Source: Peromyscus leucopus
Taxonomy: Eukaryota; Chordata; Mammalia; Rodentia; Cricetidae
DNA: 64,000 nt
Direction: 5' to 3'
Assembly (NCBI RefSeq): GCF_004664715.2
Contig: NC_051069.1
Location: 1,492,001 to 1,556,000 of the forward strand
The notes beneath the pieces are model-generated. The model was not told the DNA's origin and did not search any database. It saw only the letters and a program-made list of their open reading frames with translations. Shown piece by piece: positions 27,026-39,800 of the stretch. Numbering within the stretch: position 1 is the first letter of the stretch; each line of letters begins with the position of its first letter. The translations under genes and the position numbers were made by a program.

Positions 27026-28492
27026 CTCACTCACTGTAAAATGACCAGTCTTTGGAAAGTCATTGAAAACAAGCAAAACCACTTGAAGTTTTGCAGTCCC
27101 GTTCCCCCCCCCCCCCACATTTGATTGTGATTGGCACAGCAACTGTTCCTCCTGCCTGTCCTAAGCGTAGCCTCTCCCTGCTGGGTATTGCCAGGAAGTG
27201 CGCTCATGGTTACGGCTACATTCATGGATCCAATCATTTGAATCCACCGACTCTTAGCTTTCCTTTTGCGTTTACACTTAAAACAACAATATCCTGCGTT
27301 TCCATTTATGACCGCCCTTTGCTGTTTAAATAGAGCTTTCATTAGTGTTATCTCATTTGAACCTTTATTGAAAAATCCCATGAAGCAAGCCTGAGCTAAG
27401 GCTTTTGTTATGTTCATTTACACAATCATGAAGAGTGCTTTCTTACCCAGCAGAAAAAGCAACACTCTGATTATTTGACATGAATATATTGGAAACTGTT
27501 ACAGAGACCAGGAAATTTAACACATGGATCTTTTCTTTCTCTGTGTATGTATGTGTAGTGTAGGAATAATGCCTATAGCAGATCCCCCTGTCTGCTGTAA
27601 GTTCAGAATTATCAAATTAGTATAGACTGCAAGGGACATGGGATAGGAATTAAGAACATAGACTCTGGGGCTATGTGATGCTCACTTTTTAAACCCAACC
27701 AGCATGCTATGCAGAAGCCAAGACACCATGCAGTAGACACTTGTAAGCACTCTGGTCTGCACTCCAGAAAGACTCAGTGGGTAGCCAATACCACTCACAA
27801 GGCAGACATGAATGCAGGAACAATTCATATCTTCAGACAATTTCAGTGGAGCAAAAATGAAATGTCCTGCCAAACCCTGCCTGAATCTAGGATTCATACC
27901 CAAAAGAAACATAATCTTAAATTTGAGGTGGTTCTGTGGAGGTGGAACTCAGCACTCATATGATCTTCTGACCTTCCAGTCTGTTAACAGGGACTGAGTC
28001 CAGTAGGAGTTGGTGTTATTTGTAGAAAGGCAGTTGAGTAGGTTGAACTGATGAGAGAGCGCCTGGTAAAGATAGTTCAGGAATATAAGTAAAAGGTGAA
28101 AGAGAGTTTGGGGGCAAAGGACACAATGAGGAGCAGATCCATGGCTTTGTCATGCCTCCCATCTCCTGCATGGCTGGGGGACTTGTCCAGCTCCCCTGGA
28201 GAAGGAGCTAGGTTGAGTACATGCTAGGTCTTGTCAAGAAAGTGAAAGACAAAATATTGTGTGTTTCTTCTCAGGAACTTAATCCACCTATCGTCTGTCT
28301 GTCTGTCTATTTATCTTCATTCATCATCCTTCTTCCTACCTATGACCTTAAAGCAGAGGGACATTGTCTGTGGGGAAGAGGAGACAGTTGGTGGCAAAGT
28401 ACAATGATATATTATGAAACTGTAATAATGAAACCCACTGTTTGGTATGCTAACTAAAATTTTGAATTAGAAAATTTAAAATTTACTTTCAT

Positions 28493-28545
<53 letters not shown>

Positions 28546-31500
28546 TGCCTATATATGTACCATGTGCATGTTGGTAGTCAGGGAGATGAGAAGAGGGTGG
28601 TAGATCCTCTGGGATTGGAGTTATAGGTGTTGTGAACTTGCCCAATTCAGGTGCTGGGAACTGAACACAGATCTCCTGCAAGAGCAGCAAGTGTTCTTCA
28701 CCATTGAGCCATCTTTCTAGCCTCTTAGGTTTTATCTCTTGTTTGTTTTGGTTTTTAAAGAATGAGGAAGTGACCTTGTGGATCTATGAGATCTGCAGAG
28801 AAGTGTTGGAAACAGAACATTAACATTGGCATATGCTTGGATGTTGGTGTGGAAAGAAACCTTAAATATTGTTTTCTAGGTACTGTAGGGTTCAAGGAAA
28901 TGCTGAAGGAGACCCCAGACTCAAATAGTATGTAAGAGCGAAGAGTGTTTATTTACTATACCTGTACAAAATGGTGATAACCCTGAGAGTAGCCTGTAGG
29001 CTCTTTTTAAGATCAGCTAAAGGGAGTTTCAGGGACACTGAGGTCATCTCAAATGTAACTGGTTAAACAAGCATCAGTTACATTAGTATACTTTTAATTG
29101 GCTGAGGTTTTATCTTTGGGTATATTTGCACAAGCTTGGGCAAGTCCAGAAGTGACCCAGAAGCAGGGCTGTAGGACTTGTCCTTGAGATATCATGCGGC
29201 TGGCTTCAGGCCTTGTTCGTGTTCTCTCTCTTGGCCTTGATGTAGTTTGTTGATAAATGACCCTTTGCTGGGAGAGACACCTGTTTGCCCCTCTCAGACA
29301 ACTGAAACCTAAATTCAGTTGTAAAAGTGGGAGAGTTTAATTCCTTCAGCACAGAAACTAAGACCAACACAGAACTGATTATCAATTGCACACAGTATAA
29401 TTGAATGTTAGAGAATTGAATCTTGGGTTAGGTTTGGCGTGAAGAATCCAAATAGGTAATGTAATCCAATAGGGTTTCCTCATAGAAAAAAAAAAAAAAA
29501 AACAAGGTAAATACAAGCAACAGCTCCTTTCTGGGCGTGAGAAGAAGAAAGATGTTGTTCTTACAAGTCAGACAACCTACACCACCACACAGGACCATGC
29601 TCTTATTTTTGGAGGTTAAAATAACACACTGAGTATATACCGTACTCTTCATTGTTTTTCCGGCTACATGGAGACATACACCTTTAATCTCAATACTAAC
29701 CATAGAAGATCTGGAGGTCTGTGTAGATGGGCAGTGACGAGGAGTTCATGTGGTTGGGTTTAACAACCAATGAGAAGGCAGAACAGAAAGTCTATATAAA
29801 GACAGATACACAGGAAGTAGCACTCTTGCGGAGAGGTAGGACAGCAGTGGCAGTGAAGGGCAAGAAAGGGTTTCTTAGCTCTTAACTACTGCTCTGACCT
29901 CTTGGGCTTTTAACTCTGAATTTGGCTCTGTGTTTCTTATTTAATAAGATTGTTCATCTATATCTGGTGCCCAATGTGGGGCTCGAACCCATGACCCTGA
30001 GATTAAGAGTCTCAAGCTCTACCGACTGATCAAAATGTAATCACAATGTGCTCTTTTACATTTTAGATCACCCTGGCTCCATTTTATAGCCTACTGGCTA
30101 TTTTCATCCTAGAGTCCCTATCCTCAAGACTGTCAGAATTAAACCTCCATTCCTGGCTTTATTTTTCCTTTGTAATCTGAAGCCAGTTAAATGCTGAGGT
30201 TAACTTCTGAACTAAGCAAGTAGCACTGAGTCACATTCTCAGAAAGTAGGGTTGGATATTACTGTCATCTAAGATGAGCTACTCTAAACCGCCAGGGCAG
30301 AGATGGCCGCTAACTCTCCAAACAAGAGTCTTCCCCTGGTCATGACTCTGCTGCAGAACTCCTAGTGTGGGGGCAGAGGGAACAGAAAAGCTTGAACTGA
30401 CTTGTCCCCAGGGAGGCCTCTGACCTGCCTGATTTCACTCTGATAAACAGCTCCCTTTCTATCTATCCTAGATGCTGAAATCACCTTGGGGGCAGGAGGT
30501 GTATGGGGTGGGTATAAATCACACTGTAGGCTGGGGGGGGGAGGAAAGTTGAGCCATTAGGGGCTCATATGACCCTCATTAGAGCCACCACCCAGAAGAT
30601 TGCAGCACAGATCTGTATGTAGCATTGCAGGGATTTTGTTTGTTTGTTTGTGTGTGTGTGTGTGGTGTATGTGCATGTATGTACAAGCATATGCACGTGT
30701 GTGCAGGTGTACACTCCTGTATATGTCGATGAGGACACCAGAGGAGGACACGTGTCTAGCATCTGCTCTATTCCTTTCTACCTTACTCTTATCATTCCCG
30801 CTAAGCTGGCTAGCAAGCTCTTAGGTCTGCTTGTCTCTGCTCCTCAACACTGGGGTTTTTAGCATGGCTGCTGGGACTTTGAATTCAGGTCTTCCTGCTT
30901 TCTCACAAGCACTCTCACCACTGAGCCATCTGCCCAGCCTCAGCATTGTGTCTTGTTAGGTATTTTTGTTGTAGCCGTGTAGATGAACAATCTTATTAAA
31001 TAAGAAACACAGAGCCAAATTCAGAGTTAAAAGCCAAGAGGTCAGAGCAGTAGTTAAGAGCTAGAAAACCCTTTCTTACCCTTCACTGCCGCTGCTGTCC
31101 TACCTCTCCATAAGAGCGCTACTTCCTGTGTATCTGTCTTTATATAGACTTTCTGTTCTGCCTTCTCATTGTTTGTTAAACCCAGCCACTTGACCTCCTC
31201 GTCACTGCCCATCTACACAGACCTCCAGATCTTCTATGGTTGGTATTGAGATTAAAGGCGTGTATCTCCATGCAGGTGGTATCCTTGAACACACAGAGAT
31301 CTGCCTGTCATGTGATTGGGATTAAGGGCGTGTGCTTCCACTGCCAGACTTCTGCTATGGCTTGCTATTAGCTCTGACCCCCAGGCAACTTTATTTATTA
31401 ACATACAAATAAAATCATATTTCAGTACAAATAAAGTATCACCATATACTACTTAATGTAGAGTATGGCACCAAGACTGTGGATAAAGTCAAAGGCTTTA

Positions 31501-33838
31501 ATGTGGCGTGTATATCAAGGACTTCCCTCCAGAAGCCAGGCTCTTCTACATCTCCTAAGTCTAGCAATTTGCAAATAAAATAGGTAGGTATATCCTTGAA
31601 CTGGGGACAGTGGGACATCCAAAGGTCACCTGTGTATCGCCTGTCTTCTGCCTTTGGGGAGGTGGTAAGCTGAAATCACTCTTTCTAATATACAAATAAA
31701 TGTCTAATATACAAATTATATTTCTCCACGGGGCCTCCCAGGACAACCCTATAGAGGTTACATAGAATCAATTCATCACCATCAAGAAGATATTTGAGGA
31801 CAATTTTTACACTTCCAACTTGGAATCTTTCATTTTTCCATCCCTTTGAGAAGAGGAATTTAGACCATAGTGTGAACTTACATGATTTATAAGTTGTAGG
31901 CAAGATGTTCACATTGCACACCCGTAGTAAGATTCATCTGCAACTTAGATGTAACCATGGAGACAGCCAAAGCATTATAATTTGAATTGTTTGATATCTA
32001 AGGAAGCTGAATTCATGACTTCACTTAAAACATACACACCATGAATGCATATTGCATTAGACAGTGGTCATCCCCACTTCCGTTATTTTTATGAGTTGTT
32101 TTGTCTTTTCTTTCTAGGTCCTTGGATGTGGCTCTGTTGCCCAAGCGGTTCTCAGTCGAGGACATCTTGGTGGAATTGTCACTATCAATGTTGGATTTGC
32201 CATGGCAGTTGTGATGGCTATTTACGTCACTGGAGGTGTCTCTGGTACGCAGTAGAAGTCATTATTACAACTATTAAGTCAACAGTCCCAATGTGCTAGC
32301 AGGGTTGGCTGCTTTACACACATTATTTATTATGTCTCTACAATCCTGCAAGAGTAGGTATTGATATCTTTTTATGGATGAAAAAATTTAAATACCAACA
32401 AATGGTAAGTGGCTTATGTAAAAGCAACATTGAACAAGGACCGGATGGGGTTAGCACTCATACCTGAGCCCTCCCTGGCTGCTGTAGTGTGTCTTCTGGT
32501 AACCAGTACTTCTTACTTTATGAATCTCATGCTTGGAAGCATTTCCCAGAGAAGGTTGTAGATAGCCCAGCGAAGGCCACACCAGCAGAGGCAAGTCCCT
32601 GGATCTTTATCAGCTACAACCAGAGAAGCTAGGTCTTATGCAATGTCAACGCCATCTTTACGACAGAAGTGCCTGAGCTAGGAAACGTTAACCTAGTTCC
32701 TCCTTGGTGGCTAGGCTGATGATGGCCATTTACAGGGCTCTGCAAAGCAAAACGATAGGATGCTATTGAATGCCGTGAGGAAACTTAGGAAGAGACCCAG
32801 GGCAGGGCTAGGTATTCTGAGTCATGGAGCTACTGTTATGAACTGTCATGTAACAACCTGATATGCAGGATATCTGTATGGGATCCCTGTGAAAGGGTCC
32901 TTAAACCCTGAAAGGTCTTGACTCACAGGTTTGAGAACCACCAGTTCAGAGTATTTTGCCTTCATGATCTCCTGAGCTGAACATTGTCAAGCCATTGTAT
33001 GGTACTAATTCCCCTCTGATTCTCTTAGTGTAACTGACCCTTGTCCCGGCCACTGTGGGTCATGAATCTTTGCATTCATTGTTATATTCAGGGACTTGGG
33101 GACTCACTGTAGGGGGAAAGGGTTGGAAGGAGCAGCAGGAAGGATAAAAGGTTGCAGAAAGATGGCCAAGAGCTGTCCCCTCTGGCCTGGGTACTGAGTC
33201 TAAGTTCTTGGGAGTGAGAATCAGAAATGATGAGAGGTTGCATTCAGCCTAGGCTCTGACCGAGTTGTTTATGGGAGGCTGTGAGAGCACCCAACCCCGA
33301 CTGGTGAGTTACAGTGTTGAGCTGGAGTGGGAGCACCTATCATGTCTCTGTTTGGAACTAGCACAGTTCAGGCACTGAGGACTGAGGACTTGGAAATGTG
33401 CAGGGACAGCGCATGTGCTCTCCATGACAGCTACACAGCCCACGGCATCAATCTTGGCATCAGTGGCCACAGGAATAAGAGAAGACAATTGTGTGGGAGG
33501 TGTCTCTAGCAAGGTGGCTCTGCCTAACGTGGTTTGTAGCCTCATGGGAAGCCCTTCTTGAGGACTCCAAGAACAACCTGTACCTGCTAGACGTGAATAT
33601 AAATGTTATCCCATTTTGTAGCCACAGACTGGTGAAGTCAGTGGCCTTTCACTTTTAAATATAAAGAATCAATTTGCTATAAAGAAAGGAGTTTTGGCAT
33701 CCTGCTCCACTGTGAATATGCCATTCAACCAATCAGAGCTTATTGTTACACACACCTAATTATTATACACACATAATTATGTAATACGCTATTCAAAGCA
33801 TGTAGGCTGCCTGGTGGTAACTATTTTTTAAAGTTACA

Positions 33839-33877
<39 letters not shown>

Positions 33878-36800
33878 ATGTGGAGGCCATAAATTCTCTC
33901 CTCTTACCGTATGGGTCTTGGGGATTGCGTTCAGGTTGTTAGGTTTGGTGGCAAGTGCCTTTGCCTTACCCTCTTAGGCATCTCAGTGGATCCTGTTGGT
34001 AACTGTTTTTGATGTAGCATTTTGTAAATGAATTAACTGAAAAAGCAGAAAAGCCTTGCTCAGTGACAGGAGAATTGTAAGGTACCTAATCACAGAATTG
34101 TGCGAGGGTGGTAGGGAGTTTCCTAGAACAGAATCTTTGAAGGGTTCACTTGGCTCACCCAAGACCCACGTCTTGGGCCTGTTGGGCTCCAGCTGTTCCC
34201 TGAGGGGGTTCTTTATGTGAATAATACGGTCATCAAAGCAACCTTCGAAGAGCTGATAGGTGAGGGCAGGACTCTCTGACCCTGGTGCCCATGTTCTTTC
34301 CATTACACTGCTCTGGCCTTGGCCTTGCCGTGAGCCATGCAGGTCCGTACGGAGGAAGTTCTACAGCCCTCTGGACTCCAGCCATTGCTCCCCCTCCCTT
34401 TCTGAACCCTCTGTCACCCCTTAGCCCCTTCTCCTCATTCATTTTCAAAGTTTCCTTCCAGGTCGACCCTCTCTGACTCCCAGGAACTGTCCCCAGACTT
34501 CCATTGTGTACATCGTCTAAACAAAGCCCCTTGATTCTTTCATCAGCTTTCTCATCTAAAATGCCTACAAAGTGGCTGATATCGCATGAGATCCAAAGCT
34601 AATTAGGCTTCCAGGGTGCTTGCCAGAGACTGCAAAATGTAAACCTACCTGCCACAGGTTTTAATCTTAGAAGGGAGCTTGTTCTAGAAGCCTCACTCCA
34701 TAATGCCCTCCTGAGGGCTGGTTTTGATCAGAGGTGACTTTTTATGGCCCCTTTGTCCTTTCACAGTGAGGGCCTCCAGGCTGTCTGTCTTAGATCTAGA
34801 TTCTGCCCTGTTAGAGGGGATTAGCCCTGGTTTTGTTTGTTTGTTTTTTGTTTGTTTGTTTTTTAATTGTATCTAGTACCTTCCCTCATCTGTTGTGCAC
34901 AAAGACCCCTCTTCTCTAGGCTCAGACCCTCCTCCCCTCTAAAGTCTATAAATGTAATTTGTTCTGTGGGCTGCTGTTGGGTGCTCTGTCCCTGCATCCC
35001 TGGCCAGGCCTGTGTTAAGTGAAGGACTCTTCATGCAGCCATGAGGAGAAGAGGAACAGGTGCAGTCTGGCTCCAGGAATTTCCCATCAGTCCATGTCAG
35101 TCCAAATTCATGTTTCCAACATTCCTACGAATCTGGCTTTGGGAGCCCATAAAAGCAAGGCCCCACAGCTGAAACACTCAAAAGGATCTGGGAGATCACC
35201 CACACTTTGACATACTGGAATGTTCTAGCTCATAGTCACTGGAGTTGAATGTCAGGGGCGGCTACCTTAGTGGGTGAGCAGCCAAAAGCCCACTGTCAGC
35301 CTTGGACAGGAGACTTGGGAAAAGCATGGCTCCCTTCATGGTGGCTGGACTTCTAGAATTAGGCTTGCCCATGGTTCTGATGAGGGCCAGGCTTCAGGAT
35401 TATCCTCATCCTCATAATCACCATTGCCATCAGGATTGCTTGTCGTCTCTCTTGTTCACATCTAACCTTAATGTCCACCTTCCAGTGTGCTCCTTTTGAG
35501 AATGAACTTGATCCCCCTTCCATGCGAAATGCCCGGCCACCGTGCAAGCTCAGATGTGTGTATGTGTGCACATATTTTGTTTTCAAGGCAGATACATCGT
35601 GCTTTGAGATATAGTTTTAATTATGTGTATTTGTGGGGGTGGGGAAGCGTGTGCAGGTGCATGCAGAGTCCAGAGGAGGGCATCGGATCTGCTAGAGCTG
35701 GAGTCACAGATGGTTTTGAGCTACCTGGTGTGGGTGCTGGGAACCAAACTTGAGTCCTAACCAGGTTGAGTTGGGTTGAGGGAGTTGTTGCCACATTTCT
35801 GTGTGAGATAACACATTGTTTACGCAGAGGGACCTAGAAGATTCCATCGGACATGGCAATCACCTCCAATAAAAGCACAGAGCGTCCACCAGGACAGCAT
35901 TCCTTCCCAGTGTGAAGAATAGCTTTACAGCCTGTGGGCATGTGCTGAAGAAGTGTTAGCTATGGACATAAGCCTCAGCTGCCTTAAATATATATTCACA
36001 GTAATAATTTTCATCAATCCACTTGTGGTACTCCTTAAGTGGTGGCTAAAATTCTCCCTTAAAGATTGATCTCCTTACCCACACCAGGTTTGTAGTGTCT
36101 GGGTCCCTTTTCATACAGGGAAATATTCTAAACTGTGTTTAATTGTGCCGTGGGTTATTAGATTTCCCCCTGCCAACACTCCTCTGTGTTTCTAGTTCCC
36201 TCTCCCCAGCCCTGCCCTCTGACCTCTAACCCCTGACAGTCTCCTCTTCCTCACAGGAGGCCACATCAACCCAGCTGTGTCTTTTGCAATGTGCGTCTTT
36301 GGAAGGATGGAATGGTTCAAGTTACCGTTTTATGTGGGAGCCCAGTTTTTAGGAGCCTTTGTGGGGGCCGCAGCTGTCTTTGGTGTTTACTATGGTGAGT
36401 ATTGACCTGGAGTCCAAAGATTTGGAGGGCTAGAGGGGCATCCTATGGAAGCTTAAATTTCATGGTAGGAAGCGGTGAGACTGAGCCAGAACAGGAAGCA
36501 CGTGACAATGAGGCCCATGTTATAAACTGGGCCAATTTATAAAGCCTTTTAATGACACCTATGAATTGTTTTTTTTTAGTCTAAAGATGTTTATCTGTGT
36601 GGGGGTTTGGGGTTTTTGTTGTTGTTTGTTTGTTTTTTGTTTTTGCCTGTATACGTGTCTGGGCACCACCTGTGTGTCTGATTATCACAGAGGCCAGAAG
36701 AGGGTATCAGATTCTATGGAAGTGGAGTTATAGAGCACAGTGAGACACCATGTGGGTTCTGGGACTCAAACTCGGGTCCTCTCTGGAAGAGCAGCTAGAG

Positions 36801-39800
36801 TTCTTAACTGATGAGCCACCTCTCTAGACCCCAAGATACAAATCTTAAAATGGGAGGGTACAACTTTTGAGAGCCGAATTTTGGGTCCACCCCACACTAC
36901 AATATGAGCATAGGCGAAATGCCAGTGAGCTCTCTGCTGCTTTCTCTGACTTGACTACAAAAGAGATCATGCCTGATCACGAAAACTGTGGCCCAGGAAA
37001 TATTGAGAGTAGGAATCTGAGAATATGCCATTAAGGAAGAAGCACAGCTGAGAAACAGGCTGGGTCTCTGCCCCTTCTAGAGAACAGCCAGGGTATCTAT
37101 CTGCTCAGGAGCTATCCTCAGGAAAATGTGGTCCTGGTGATCACAGACCTAGGGCTGAGCTAAGACTGTGACGGTTTTAGTCTGTGATTTAAATAAATTG
37201 GGAATGAAGCATGGTAGCACACTCCCATAATCCTAGCACCTGTGAGGAAGGATGGATGATTGGGAATTCAAAGTCATTCTCAGCTACGAAGCAAATTCAA
37301 GGCCAGTCTCAGTGACTTGAAACCTTGTCTCAGAAGAAATAATAAGTAAATAAAGAAGTCATCAGACATTGTAGGGCCCAGTTTTCTTCTCTGGAAAACA
37401 AGGGACTCCCCAAGTCCTTAAGGCTAAGGAATCCTAGATTCTGTGGCGCCAGCTGTTAAAATAGTTCTTTGCCTACAACCCAAGATGAGTCTCAGAGCAT
37501 TCTGGGAGGAAAACTGAAGACATGGATCATTCAAATCCTAGGGAAACATGTTATACAAAGAGACCTCTCCCCACAGTCTCTCTCTGAGAATTAAACGTCT
37601 AAGGAAGATTCAAGGTCTGACCAGAAATTCAGGGTTCCAGCAGCAAAGCGTAGGGTAGATGTTGCCAGTATCGGCCGCAGCCAGTTTCCCGGCTCTGAGG
37701 GCTCTCCAGGTCATCCACAGCATCTTCATTATCCAGGTACACCTTCAAGTTCTGAAGTAAAGTTTTAGGGACACTAGAGAGCGTTCTAGGAGCTATGACT
37801 TCCACTTAGTTAAAGTCACGCTTTGATTTTAGATTCATCTTGGAAATTCCAAGAATTCCACCCACACCCCCAAAAGAAGGTTGGTCCCAAAGACTCCACT
37901 GACTAAGAATTGGGTCCAAGTTTAGAGATGTTCTATTTTGACTTCTGTGGCTGTGATAAAAACACTCTGACCAAAAGTAATTTAGAAGAGGAGAGGGTTT
38001 ATTTCAGCTTCCAGGTCATGGTCTATCATGGAAGGAAGTCAAAGCAGGAACTCAAACAGGAGCTTGAAGCAGACAACATGGAGGGATGGTGCTGGCTTAT
38101 AAGCTCAGGCATACACTGTAGCATGAATCTTAAAAGTTCTTATTAATAAAATCAAACCTAAGCCAGGATTGGGGTGAACGCTGGAAGATCAGAGAGACAG
38201 AACAGGCCACAGTCACCTCACCTCGCCAGTTCCTCAGTGGATCCTGTTTCCTCAGACTGGAAGCCTCTGAGTCCTCATCCAGAATGAATCTCAGCTGAAC
38301 TGCTGCTCCAAAGCCTGAAACCTTAACCAGCTAAAAGCTTCTAGTTTCTGGTCTCCACGCCTTATATATCTTTCTGTTTTTGCCATCACTCCCTGGGATT
38401 AAAGGCTCACTTCTTGGGATTAAAGGCGTGTATCACCATGCCTAGCTGTTTCCAATGTGGCCTTGAACTCACAGAGATCCAGAGGGATTTCTCCTTCTGG
38501 AGTGCTAGGATTAAAGGTGTGAGTGCCACCATTTTCTAGCCTTTGTATCTAGTGACTGTTCTGTCTCTGACCCCAGATTAGTTTATTAGGGTGCACAATA
38601 TTTTGGGGAACACAATACCACCACAATACACAGCTTTGGGGGCCGGGCGGTGGTGGCGCACGCCTTTAATCCCAGCACTTGGGAGGCAGAGCCAGGTGGA
38701 TCTCTGAGTTCGAGGCCAGCCTGGGCTACCAAGTGAGTTCCAGGAAAGGCCCAAAGCTATACAGAGAAACCCTGTCTCAAAAAAACCAAAAAAAAAAATA
38801 ATAATAATAAAATAAAAAAAAAATACACAGCTTTGTTATACAGCCTAGAACCACCTCCTTGAAGAGTGGCTCCACCCACCGTGGGATGGACCCATCTTCA
38901 TCAGTTAAGAAGCAAGACAAACCCTCATATACATATCCACAGGCCAACCTAGTCAGGGCAATCTCCTAGTTGAGAATCCCTTCTCAGGTTACCCTAGGCT
39001 ATGCCACAGTTTAATGAAAGCCAACTAGAACAGCCTCTCTCGGCCCTTTCCAGAAAACACTAATGTCACTGAGCTCTGTCTTCCATAGATGGACTCATGG
39101 CCTTTGCTGATGGACAATTGCTCATCGTGGGAGAAAACGCAACAGCGTTCATTTTTGCAACCTACCCAGCTCCATTCATATCCCTGCCAAATGCCTTTGT
39201 AGACCAAGTAAGTGGAGAATCAACAAGGACCTGCTTTTGGTGGAAAGACATGACAGAAAGTGGGGACGGGGATGGGGTGTGTGTTGGAACATTGTATGCC
39301 TGTCAAAAGGAAGGATTGCATTTCCAAGTCAGAGGTCCTTATACGAACTGAGCTTTCTTGACAATGATTTGCCCTTGAAGATGCTGATGCCATTAGAAGA
39401 GTTCTCAGCTTCCTTTTCAATACACATAGTTGCTTCCTATTAGTTGAGACCAAGACAAAGAGTGGCTGCATGGACCAGAGGCAAATGAGGCCCATTTCAC
39501 TTCTAGTGTCTCTTTTGTGCTAAGGGTGATAGCTACAAGAGATGGCATCTCTATCTACCTCCAAAGACTGTGAAATATGGTGGTGAGCATGGGGTGTCAT
39601 GAATCTGCCCTATCCCTCCATGAGGCCTAGGTTTATCTGACTCTCAAGGGAGATAAATGTCTCAACTAGATTGATATTTGAAGTAGCTTCTGCTGGATGT
39701 GGTGGCACACATTTATAATCCCAGCATTTGGGAGACAGAGGCACCACAAGTTTTAGGCCAGACTGGTCCACATAAGGAGCTTTGGGTCAGCCAGGGCTGC

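Larger units (their letters stand above)
37920..39030 (+). repeat. Rodent interspersed repeat split by an LTR and a B1
   Basis: The left part (to 38116) has gtggctgtgataaaaacact, ctgaccaaaagtaattt, gagggtttatttcagcttcc and ggaggga. The right part (from 38836) has gttatacagcctagaaccac, gtggctccacccaccgtggg and aaagccaactagaacagc. Both belong to one abundant rodent repeat whose family name I cannot fix. The LTR at 38117-38625 and the B1 at 38639-38821 sit inside it. Confidence 0.65.

Noticed and set aside
27091..27417. 128-codon minus-strand frame in intron 1
   Set aside because: Part of it is the translated C/G run and no protein family is recognisable.
29965..30029. Functional tRNA-Lys gene
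   Set aside because: It includes the CCA end, lacks the first 11 nucleotides, and follows an LTR, so it is a retro-copied primer sequence.
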